From JAZDLC01 sp043802345 (GTDB lineage Bacteria > Planctomycetota > B15-G4 > JADJEK01), in assembly GCA_043802345.1 (NCBI GenBank), contig JAZDLC010000260.1, positions 1 through 14,564 on the forward strand: a DNA stretch of 14,564 nt, read 5' to 3'. A program made the position numbers and the translations under genes. This document shows, in pieces, positions 7,868-14,564 of this stretch (positions are counted from its first letter, which is position 1; every line of letters begins with the position of its first letter). Below the pieces are notes generated by a model. The model was not told the DNA's origin and made no database searches. It saw only the letters and a program-made list of their open reading frames with translations.

Positions 7868-9000
7868 GGCTTGTTGCGACGAAACTGGTTTCTGCTCAAG
7901 CCGTTGGCGCGATGGTCCTGTTGCTGCCGCTGACCGTCATGGCCAGGTCTGAAGAAGATCCCGCGCCGGCGGACGTGCCGGTCGACCGCCAATCGATGCG
8001 CGCCGTGACGGCCGGCCTGGAGTGGCTCAAGGAGAACCAGAACGCGGACGGATCGTGGACGGGTGACGTCGGTTTCAAGCTGAACCAGAAGTATGAGGTG
8101 GAGCGGGCCAGGGTGCCGCACGTGGGCGTCACCGCCCTGGCTGGAATGGCGTTTCTCGCCGGCGGCCATCTTCCAGGGCGCGGCCGGTACGGCGCGACCA
8201 TCTCGGCCGCCACCGAGTTCATCCTGGGTTGCGTCGATGAAACATCCGGTTTCGTGGCCCGCAACGGCACCAGGATGTACAGCCACGCCTTCGCCACGCT
8301 GTTCCTCGCCGAAATCGTCGGCATGACCCAGCGGGCGGATGTCCGGGAGAAGCTGCAGAAGGCCGTCGACCTGATCGTCAAGTCGCAGAACCGGTACGGA
8401 TCGTGGCGGTACGAGCCGTTTGCCGTGGAGTCCGACATGTCGATCACGGTCTGCCAGTTGATGGCGCTCAGGGCCGCGAGAAACATCGGCATCAAGGTTC
8501 CCCGGACCACCATCGATCGGGCCGTGAGGTACGTTCAGAGTTCGTACGTCCGCAACGACGAGATGAACTACTTCATGGCCTACGACGGCTACTACTTCAT
8601 GCGCCGGGGATCGTTCAAGTACCAGAAGGCGGACAAAACGCGTTCATCCTTCGCCCTGACCGCCGCCGGAATCACCTCGCTTTACAACGCGGGCGTCTAC
8701 TCCGACGAACGGCTGCGAGAATCGCTGGACGTTCTGGAGCAGTCCTTTCACCTGCTCGAGGGGAAGGAAAGGCATTACTTCTACTGGTACGGCCACTATT
8801 ACGCGGTACAGGCGATGTATGTGGCGGGCGATCCGTACTGGAGCCGGTACTACAGCAGGATCCGGCGGGATCTCCTGGCCTCCCAGCACCGGGATGGAAA
8901 GTGGGAAAACGACGTCGGACCCGGCAATGCCTTCGGGACCGCTGTCGCGGCGATCATCCTCCAGGTGCCGTACAAGTACCTGCCGATTCTGCAGCGTTAG
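7864..9000 (+). CDS. Exported prenyltransferase/squalene-oxidase-repeat protein (alpha/alpha toroid)
   Basis: A 378-aa protein with a signal peptide (core AVGAMVLLLPLTVMA, cleavage near TVMA-RS). The mature part shows QW-type repeats of the terpene cyclase/prenyltransferase alpha-toroid fold: QNADGSW (59-65), QNRYGSW (175-181) and QHRDGKW (341-347). Between them are helix pairs with small-residue motifs such as GVTALAGMAFLAGG and SFALTAAGI. The class II cyclase DxDD acid motif is absent; the corresponding-looking stretch after the second repeat reads ESDMS (189-193). With the export signal, this argues against a hopene or squalene cyclase and for a scaffold or binding toroid, as in the many prenyltransferase-repeat proteins of Planctomycetota. 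The C-terminus (QVPYKYLPILQR) is a recognisable tail of this family. GTG start, GTGA overlap with the propeller gene, so the two are probably translationally coupled. Family is confident; the biochemical role is unknown. Confidence 0.9.
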   Translation: MRLVATKLVSAQAVGAMVLLLPLTVMARSEEDPAPADVPVDRQSMRAVTAGLEWLKENQNADGSWTGDVGFKLNQKYEVERARVPHVGVTALAGMAFLAGGHLPGRGRYGATISAATEFILGCVDETSGFVARNGTRMYSHAFATLFLAEIVGMTQRADVREKLQKAVDLIVKSQNRYGSWRYEPFAVESDMSITVCQLMALRAARNIGIKVPRTTIDRAVRYVQSSYVRNDEMNYFMAYDGYYFMRRGSFKYQKADKTRSSFALTAAGITSLYNAGVYSDERLRESLDVLEQSFHLLEGKERHYFYWYGHYYAVQAMYVAGDPYWSRYYSRIRRDLLASQHRDGKWENDVGPGNAFGTAVAAIILQVPYKYLPILQR

Positions 9001-9030
9001 CGGGTCGGTGCGCGGTTTTCCCATGGTCTG

Positions 9031-9038
9031 AAAGGTGG
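9031..9038 (+). promoter_or_regulatory. Ribosome binding site deciding the start of the three-TM gene
   Basis: AAAGGTGG precedes ATG at 9041, with AAAGG (9031-9035) 5 nt from it. The in-frame GTG at 9035 lies within this element and has no purine-rich site of its own, so ATG at 9041 is preferred. Confidence 0.55.
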
Positions 9039-9040
9039 CG

Positions 9041-11353
9041 ATGGACCCGAAGAGCCTACGAGCGGAACTGGAACGACTGCGGGGCCGGCTGCGAGGCCTG
9101 TGCGTTCTCTACGGCACCCTCCAGGCGGTGTTCGCCGCCTGCGCCTGCCTGGCGGTCCTGTATCTCCTGGATCGCTCGCTCGCGCTTCCCGTGGGAGTGC
9201 GCCTGCTGCTGCTCGTCTTCGGCCTGACCGGGACCGGTTACCTGGTCTATCGCGGCATCATCTTTCCGCTGCGGCGGAGGATTCGAGCCGAGGACGTGGC
9301 CGGCGCCGTGGAAGGCAGATTCAAGGAGTTCGACGGCCGCCTGATTTCCACGCTCGAGCTCGCAGGAGAGGCGCTCGCTCCGGATCGCAACGTGTCGGTG
9401 GCGCTGGTTGAGCTTCTCAGGAAGGAAACCGGCGAACTGCGGCAGGGGAAGCGTTTCGAGGCGATCTTCGACCTGAAGCATCTGCGGCGAATGCTCGCCC
9501 TCGCCGTGGTCCTCCTCGCCCTGGACGTGGGGTTTGGAGTGATGAAACCGGACCTGGCGGGGATCTTCTTCCAGCGCCTCTTCGGGGGGGATGCCCGCTG
9601 GCCGCAAGACACCTTCCTGCTCGTGGAGTTTCCGGCGAACGCCGAGCACTTCAGTGTCGAGTACGCAGGCGATCAACCGAAGATCGTGCGCATGGCGCGA
9701 GGCGCCAGCCTCCCGGTGACCGTCGTGGTCCGGGGCAAGTCTCCCGATTTCGTGGAGCTCAGGACCCGTTCCGAAGCGTCCTCCGGCAACCGGCTGGGTC
9801 CGATGGGGCTCTCTCCCACCGCCGGGTCCGAGTGGGTTGGAAGGTTCCGGAATGTGCGGGACTCCTTCGAGTTCTGGCCCCACGACGGCAATCCGAACGA
9901 CGACGGCGCGGCGGTCGCGGTCGAGGTCTTCACTCCGCCCGGCGTGGTGTCGGTCGCCACTCGCCTCCAGTTTCCCGCCTACACCCGCCTCGCGCCTCGC
10001 TCCGTGCCGCGGGGAGATGTCGAGGCTCCCATCGGAACGGTCGTCGCAGTGGAAGTTACGGTCACGGGAGAGATTGACCAGGGTCATGTCGTCTTCGACG
10101 TCGGCCAGGACTCACCGCGACTCGGCCGGGCGGGCGACGATTCCGACCGGTGGCTGGCCAGCTTCACGGTGAGCAAATCATGTTCCTACTCCGTTCAGTT
10201 GCTCGGCAAGAACGGCTTCAGGAACCTCAAGTCGACCGACTACGCGGTGATCGCCGTCAAGGACCGCTCTCCCACCGTGCGCCTGATCGAGCCGGCCCGG
10301 GCGAATCTGGATGTCACTCCGTCTGGCCTGGTGCCGTTCCGGGTGGCCGCGGACGACGACTATGGCGTCGAGTCGCTGACGCTCTCCCTCGTGCCTTTTG
10401 GATCGGAGGCCGAGAGTCAGTTCGACCTGCTGGCGGATGCGGCCCCCTCCGCCTTCGCCGGGCGGAGTCTGGTGTACCGCCTGATCGATCTGTCAAGAAA
10501 CCCCTTTCCGCACGAAGATGCCGTGCGCCCCTCGCAGGTGGGGGACTCGTACATCTATCAGGTCGTTGGCGAGGACAACTACTCGCGGGGAGACGGGCAG
10601 GGACCGAACCGGACCGTCGTCGCGGACCGTCGTTTCGATGTCATCTCCGTCAACGAGAAGATGCGCCTCCTGACGGAGCAGCAGATCCGGATGAAGGATG
10701 ATGTGAGGGCCCTTCGGGATCTGCAGGGCATGAAGCACCAGGGGCTCTCCGACGCCCTGGTCGACTTCGAAGCGAGCGAGGGGGACAACGAGCCGGGTGT
10801 GGACGAACTGGCGGGCCTGGAGGTGGGACAGAACCAGGTGACCAACCGGGCGGTCCGTCTGGCGCAGGATTTCGCCCAGCTGTACGAGGAATACCTGCTG
10901 AACCGCATGGACCATTCCGCCGCGGCGGAGCGCCTGATTCCCCTCCTGGCGGAGCGGAAGCTCGCTTCGACCCTGGTGGAGGGGTTCGATTTCAGCATCT
11001 ACCGGCCCGTGGTCGATTCGTATCAGGACGGAGCCTTCGGCAACCTCGACGTGCTCGGCCGCTTGCTGGGCATGCTCTCCTGCATTCTCGACGTCGCCGA
11101 GATCGAATCACCGGCCGCCGGGAGGGCGCTCAGCGACGCCAGGTTGCTGGTCGACAACAACCAGCGGCCGGGCGGAGTCCGGGCGGCGCTGGCGGCCCAG
11201 GAGAGAGCGCTGGCGAAACTCGATCAGCTCCTGGAGCGGATGGACGAGTGGGAGGATTTCCAGGAAATCCTGACTCTCTTCCGCGACCTGCTGGACAACC
11301 AGCGGGACCTCAACGCGCGAACCCGTTCGACCCTGCGCACGGAGGGAGGCTGA
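9041..11353 (+). CDS. Three-TM inner membrane protein, DUF4175-like
   Basis: A 770-aa protein. After a short basic helix it has hydrophobic segments at about 20-46, 49-75 (a likely hairpin) and 148-168. A charged helical loop between the second and third contains GRFKEFDGRLISTLELA. A large, probably periplasmic, part follows. Residues about 190-530 are beta-rich, with FPAYTR at 311-316 and DDDYGVESLTLSL from 438, patterns I recall from DUF4175-like proteins. From about 537 (NEKMRLLTEQQ) to the end it is mainly helical, with a GQNQVTNRAVRLAQDF-type segment also seen in that group. Intergenic distances are 40 bp upstream and 34 bp downstream, with no terminator, so it belongs to the same operon. 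It is the only gene of the block without a cleavable signal and may anchor the exported neighbours. GTG at 9035 would add two residues. The DUF4175 link is from memory of the pattern; a generic multi-domain membrane protein is the fallback. Confidence 0.8.
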   Translation: MDPKSLRAELERLRGRLRGLCVLYGTLQAVFAACACLAVLYLLDRSLALPVGVRLLLLVFGLTGTGYLVYRGIIFPLRRRIRAEDVAGAVEGRFKEFDGRLISTLELAGEALAPDRNVSVALVELLRKETGELRQGKRFEAIFDLKHLRRMLALAVVLLALDVGFGVMKPDLAGIFFQRLFGGDARWPQDTFLLVEFPANAEHFSVEYAGDQPKIVRMARGASLPVTVVVRGKSPDFVELRTRSEASSGNRLGPMGLSPTAGSEWVGRFRNVRDSFEFWPHDGNPNDDGAAVAVEVFTPPGVVSVATRLQFPAYTRLAPRSVPRGDVEAPIGTVVAVEVTVTGEIDQGHVVFDVGQDSPRLGRAGDDSDRWLASFTVSKSCSYSVQLLGKNGFRNLKSTDYAVIAVKDRSPTVRLIEPARANLDVTPSGLVPFRVAADDDYGVESLTLSLVPFGSEAESQFDLLADAAPSAFAGRSLVYRLIDLSRNPFPHEDAVRPSQVGDSYIYQVVGEDNYSRGDGQGPNRTVVADRRFDVISVNEKMRLLTEQQIRMKDDVRALRDLQGMKHQGLSDALVDFEASEGDNEPGVDELAGLEVGQNQVTNRAVRLAQDFAQLYEEYLLNRMDHSAAAERLIPLLAERKLASTLVEGFDFSIYRPVVDSYQDGAFGNLDVLGRLLGMLSCILDVAEIESPAAGRALSDARLLVDNNQRPGGVRAALAAQERALAKLDQLLERMDEWEDFQEILTLFRDLLDNQRDLNARTRSTLRTEGG

Positions 11354-11387
11354 TGACCGGGCGCTGGAACAGGAAAGGGCTTGGAGA

Positions 11388-14030
11388 ATGAACAGGCGAA
11401 CGATGTTTCTGTGCGCCGCCGGACTCGCCGCTCTGTCGGCCCTGGCCTCCGGGCAGGAGCGGGATTCAGATCTTCAGCGGTTGGCTCGGGATCAGCGCAC
11501 CATCAAGGCTCGGCTGGAGAAGATCCAGTCCAAGATGGCTCGTCTGGCCGAGAAGCTGGCGGAAGAGGGAAAAACGTACAACGCGGGGTTGCTCACCGAG
11601 GCGATGGCTCAGGCCGAGGCCCTGCGGATCGAGGATCGCATCGATGAGGTCATTCCTGACATCACATCGGCGCGCTATTCGTCGGTGGAGCGGCAGCAGG
11701 AAATCCTGCAGACGCTCGAATCGGTCTACGCGGTGCTGCTGGACCGAAACGACCTGGACAAGCTGGAACGCAGGTTGGATCAGCTGAGAGGGGGGATCGA
11801 GGAGGTCAAGGACCTGCGCAAAGCCGAGCGGGATCTGGTCGAGGAGACGGCCCGCCTCACCGAGAGTGAACAGGCGTTGCTGGAGCGCGCGCTGGAGAAG
11901 ACGGAGCAACTGCGTCAGAGTCAGGAGCAGCTCCGGCAAGAGACGGAACGGGCCGGCGAGAAGTCGGACGAGGCTCTACGAGAGGTCAGGGAATCTCTCG
12001 ACCGGTTGGCGGCAAAGCAAAGCGGAGAGCTGCAGCGATCCAAGGCAGGGATCCGCGCGCAGGTTGGCACCGCTCTTGACCGGATCGATGAGGCGATCGC
12101 GGCCGAGAAGTCAGCCCTGGAGCGCCTCGAGGAGGAGCAGTCCAAGGGCACGGAAGCCTCGAATGAGCAGGACAGCAGTCCCGGAATGACCGCCGAGAAG
12201 CGGGACGCGTTCCTGGCGGACCAGAGTCGGGCCGGAGCGGCGCTGGATCAGCTCGAGCGCGAACAGCAGGAGGCGCGGAAGCCGGGCGCGGAAGAGAGCG
12301 AAGCCACGGGCAAGGCGCAGGCGCAGCTCGCCGCCGCGAGGAAGGCGATCGGGCAGGCGGAAGCCGCGGCGCGCAGCGAGAAACCGGGCGAGGCCAGGAC
12401 CTCGAGCCAGGAAGCGCTGGCGGCGCTCGAGAAAGCCCGGGAGCAGCTGGCGAACCAGGTGAAGGAGAACCCCGAGGCCACGCCCGAGGGTGGGGCGGAG
12501 GCCGAGCGGCAGATCGCCGATGGAGCAAGGAAGGCCTCGTCGCAACTGGAACAGATGTCCGCCGCGGAGGCCGACCCAAAGGCCAAGGATGCGATGAAGA
12601 ACGCTGCCGAGGAAAGCCAGGCGGCGGCTCGCGCCGCAGAAAGGGCCGAGACGGATCTCTCCAGCCAGGATCCAGTGGCGGCCAAGGAACCGCAGGCCGA
12701 GGCGCTGGACGCTCTCAACCAGGCTCGATCCGCTCTCGAATCCGAAGCCGAGAAGGCCAGGGAAGAGGCGGACCGTTTGGCCGGCAAGCAGAACTACCTC
12801 GAAGGCGGGATGTCCGAGCTGGAGAAGATGCTGGAGAAGCTGGCGGAGCTTTCCAGCGACGCACAGGCGAGCGAGGAGCAGCAGCAGTCGGCCGGCCATG
12901 CCGGGCAGAAGATGGCGGAGGCGTCAAAGAGCCTCGCCGCGTCGAAGCCGCAACAGGCGGCGGCACAGCAGCAAGAAGCTCTGGACAAGTTGGCGCAACT
13001 GGAGCAGTCCCTCAAACAGTCGGCGCAGTCGGCCCAGCAGAAGAGTTCCCGGCAACTCGAACTCGAGGAGCAGCAGTACTCGGACCTCGCCGAGCGCCAG
13101 CGGGACCTGGAAGAGCGCACCCGCGACCTGATGAATCGGCTGAAGGAGCTCAAGGATCGTGAGCAGCAGGAGGCGCTCTCGGACGCCGCCTCTCGCATGC
13201 AGCAGGCGAGCGGTCAGCTCAAAGACGGCGAGGGGGAACAGGCGCTTCCCCGGGAGAAGGAGGCCGAGAAGTACCTGGCTCAGGCGCAGAAGGAGATGGA
13301 GGAAGAGAAGGAAAAGTACCAGAACCTGCGCCAGGAGGAGCTCCTGTTCAAGGTGCGCGAGGAGCTGATCAGCCTGCGGGAGGATGCGGCGTCCGTTCAT
13401 GAGAAGACGAGGGAGATCCATCTGGAGCGGGAGTCCAAGGGGGTCTTGAGCCGGTCCGGACGGTCCAAGGTCAAGGGCCTGGCATCGGAAACCAAGACGA
13501 TCCAGGCGCGCAATGATGAGGTTGTGGAGAAGGTCAAGGAGGATGGGGCGCAGGTCTTCACCTTCACGCTCAACCAGAACTCTGAAGACCTGGACCGCCT
13601 GGCCGGGATGCTCGGTTCCAGGCCGTACCTCACGGATGAACTCACTCAGTCGATCCAGGTCGAGGTGGTGGAACGTTACGACGACCTGATCGGCGCGATG
13701 AAGAACGAACTCGAACGCCGCCGGCAGGCGAAGCCCGAGGAAAGCAACCCGGATCAGGAACAGAACCCGGGACAGCAGCCGCTGGTGCCGAAGGTCGCGG
13801 AACTGCTGATGGTCAAGCGAATGGAAGAGGCCGCCATGAAGAAGATCGATATCTTCATGAAGACCCACCCGGAACTGGCCGAGGAAGGGCTGGACGAGAT
13901 CGGTCGAAGCCGGCTGGTTCGCATGGGACACCAGCATTCGGAAGTCACCGCTCTCTTCCGGGCGCTGGTGAACGCGGCCGGGGAAGAGCCGGCCGCCGAG
14001 GATGGACAAGATACGGAGAGAAACCGATGA
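11388..14030 (+). CDS. Large exported coiled-coil protein
   Basis: An 880-aa protein starting with a signal peptide (MNRRTMFLCAAGLAALSALASG, cleavage near ASG-QE). AGGAAAGG at 11371-11378, 9 nt before the ATG, is its ribosome binding site. Nearly all of residues 25-690 is Glu/Gln/Ala/Lys/Arg-rich heptad-like helix, with low-complexity blocks around 240-470. The last 200 residues are more ordered: the segment beginning EELLFKVREELISLRED near 650, a domain with TFTLNQNSEDLDRLAGML, and PLVPKVAELLMVKRMEE (798-814) followed by helices to the end. A conserved C-terminal helical module after a variable coiled coil is a pattern I associate with planctomycete operon neighbours of DUF4175-like genes. 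It probably forms long rods or oligomers in the periplasm. The stop overlaps the next start as ATGA. Similarity to SMC-like or TolA-like proteins is only compositional. I do not recognise a named function. Confidence 0.85.
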   Translation: MNRRTMFLCAAGLAALSALASGQERDSDLQRLARDQRTIKARLEKIQSKMARLAEKLAEEGKTYNAGLLTEAMAQAEALRIEDRIDEVIPDITSARYSSVERQQEILQTLESVYAVLLDRNDLDKLERRLDQLRGGIEEVKDLRKAERDLVEETARLTESEQALLERALEKTEQLRQSQEQLRQETERAGEKSDEALREVRESLDRLAAKQSGELQRSKAGIRAQVGTALDRIDEAIAAEKSALERLEEEQSKGTEASNEQDSSPGMTAEKRDAFLADQSRAGAALDQLEREQQEARKPGAEESEATGKAQAQLAAARKAIGQAEAAARSEKPGEARTSSQEALAALEKAREQLANQVKENPEATPEGGAEAERQIADGARKASSQLEQMSAAEADPKAKDAMKNAAEESQAAARAAERAETDLSSQDPVAAKEPQAEALDALNQARSALESEAEKAREEADRLAGKQNYLEGGMSELEKMLEKLAELSSDAQASEEQQQSAGHAGQKMAEASKSLAASKPQQAAAQQQEALDKLAQLEQSLKQSAQSAQQKSSRQLELEEQQYSDLAERQRDLEERTRDLMNRLKELKDREQQEALSDAASRMQQASGQLKDGEGEQALPREKEAEKYLAQAQKEMEEEKEKYQNLRQEELLFKVREELISLREDAASVHEKTREIHLERESKGVLSRSGRSKVKGLASETKTIQARNDEVVEKVKEDGAQVFTFTLNQNSEDLDRLAGMLGSRPYLTDELTQSIQVEVVERYDDLIGAMKNELERRRQAKPEESNPDQEQNPGQQPLVPKVAELLMVKRMEEAAMKKIDIFMKTHPELAEEGLDEIGRSRLVRMGHQHSEVTALFRALVNAAGEEPAAEDGQDTERNR

Positions 14031-14564
14031 AACCCGTGATCCTGCTGGGTCTCCTGCTCGCTTCCCTGTTCGGTCCCGCCGCTTCGGCCCAGAGCGATGA
14101 TGAACTGCGGGCCCGGGAACTGATCGCCCGGATCAACAAGCAGATGGAGCGCATTGACGAGCTGCTCCTGCAGGTGGACGAGACCTCGCCCGCCCGCGTT
14201 CGGGAATCCCTGAGCGAGGTTCAGAAGAACATCGATGAACTGCTGAAGAACGTCCAGGCGCAGCAGAGCGAGGTGATCGAGGACATCGAGGAGCTGGTCC
14301 GGCTGACGAAGTACACCCAGAGCAACAAGGGTCAGGGAGACCCGAACGAGGAGCAGCAGGGGAAGAAGCCGCAGGAGAACAGGGAGATCGGCAAGGACAG
14401 GGACCCGGAGAAGCTGATGCAGCAGGGCGAGAAGCCCAGGAATGACCAGCCGCAGGGAGAGGAGGAGCCGAAGACGGGAAGGGAGGATCAGAGCGAGCCC
14501 GAGCAGAGCCAGGGCGAGAAGTCCCCGCCGCGCGGAGACACGGAGAAGTTCGAGCGCGAGGACG
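14027..14564 (+). CDS. Exported charged low-complexity protein, N-terminal part (3' end outside window)
   Basis: The ATG overlaps the previous stop (ATGA), and GGAGAG at 14015-14020 lies 6 nt upstream. The frame stays open to the window end, giving 179 codons. The N-terminus is a clear signal peptide (MKPVILLGLLLASLFGPAASA, cleavage before QSDDE). Residues about 25-100 form amphipathic helices (ELIARINKQMERIDELLLQV; IDELLKNVQAQQSEVIEDIEELV). From about 105 on it is disordered and Glu/Lys/Gln/Pro-rich (NEEQQGKKPQEN, DQPQGEEEPK). Proteins of this layout beside large coiled-coil genes often end in a short conserved WGxLP-type helical domain; that part would lie beyond the window and is a prediction from memory. 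It is translationally coupled to the 880-aa protein, so the two may be partners. The reading frame and export signal are solid; the function is unknown. Confidence 0.85.
   Translation, partial: MKPVILLGLLLASLFGPAASAQSDDELRARELIARINKQMERIDELLLQVDETSPARVRESLSEVQKNIDELLKNVQAQQSEVIEDIEELVRLTKYTQSNKGQGDPNEEQQGKKPQENREIGKDRDPEKLMQQGEKPRNDQPQGEEEPKTGREDQSEPEQSQGEKSPPRGDTEKFERED

Noticed and set aside
7864..9000. Squalene-hopene cyclase or other hopanoid enzyme
   Set aside because: No DxDD motif, too short (378 aa against over 600 for the cyclases), and it has an export signal. No other hopanoid genes are nearby.
9001..9034. Terminator between the toroid gene and the three-TM gene
   Set aside because: The short gap has a TTTT run but no stem before it, so read-through is more likely.
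10612..10636. Short direct repeat of GGACCGTCGT in the three-TM gene
   Set aside because: It reflects repeated codons in one gene and has only two copies, so it is no evidence of a functional element.
12111..13198. Several minus-strand open frames rich in Leu/Ser/Arg opposite the coiled-coil gene
   Set aside because: They are complements of Glu/Gln/Lys/Ala codons, so low-complexity Leu, Phe and Ser runs are expected. They have no export or domain signature of their own.
1..14564. CRISPR arrays, tRNA or rRNA genes, insertion sequences, attachment sites
   Set aside because: I saw no regularly spaced repeats, no tRNA-like cloverleaf or rRNA core sequence, and no transposase or integrase motifs in the window. 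Coding sequence fills almost all of it.

Overview
This window comes from a GC-rich bacterium (roughly two-thirds G+C by eye). All eight supported genes lie on the + strand, tightly packed, often with 1-4 bp stop/start overlaps. The gene content suggests a Planctomycetota-like or related lineage: a very large exported TPR plus PQQ-type beta-propeller protein, an exported prenyltransferase/squalene-oxidase-repeat protein without the cyclase acid motif, a multi-TM protein resembling the DUF4175 group, and giant exported coiled-coil and low-complexity proteins. This assignment rests on recalled family distribution, not on a marker gene.

Region 1 (1-3136) looks like the 3' end of a type IV pilus/pseudopilin operon. 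It holds the C-terminal part of a PilX-like protein (cut by the window start), a GAF-PAS-like-HisKA-HATPase sensor kinase with an ATGA overlap, and a short GspH/FimT-type pseudopilin whose start overlaps the kinase stop. The kinase has no response regulator beside it and carries a lysine in place of the usual acidic residue after the phospho-accepting histidine.

Region 2 (3137-3295) is the only substantial intergenic gap (159 bp) and is the likely boundary between two transcription units. It contains a small inverted repeat, a perfect TATAAT and short repeats just before the next start codon. No gene-free stretch longer than 300 bases exists in the window.

Region 3 (3296 to the window end) is a probable operon of five genes: a 1523-aa TPR/propeller protein built as two tandem TPR-propeller units; a 379-residue-class exported alpha/alpha-toroid protein (GTG start, GTGA overlap); a 770-aa three-TM protein; an 880-aa exported coiled-coil protein; and the first 179 codons of another exported charged protein (ATGA overlap, cut by the window end). 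Four of the five have signal peptides and the fifth is anchored in the inner membrane, so the products probably meet in the periplasm or envelope. The propellers and toroid are repeat scaffolds and the coiled coils suggest a spacer or structural role. No enzyme active site is evident in this block, and its function is unknown to me.
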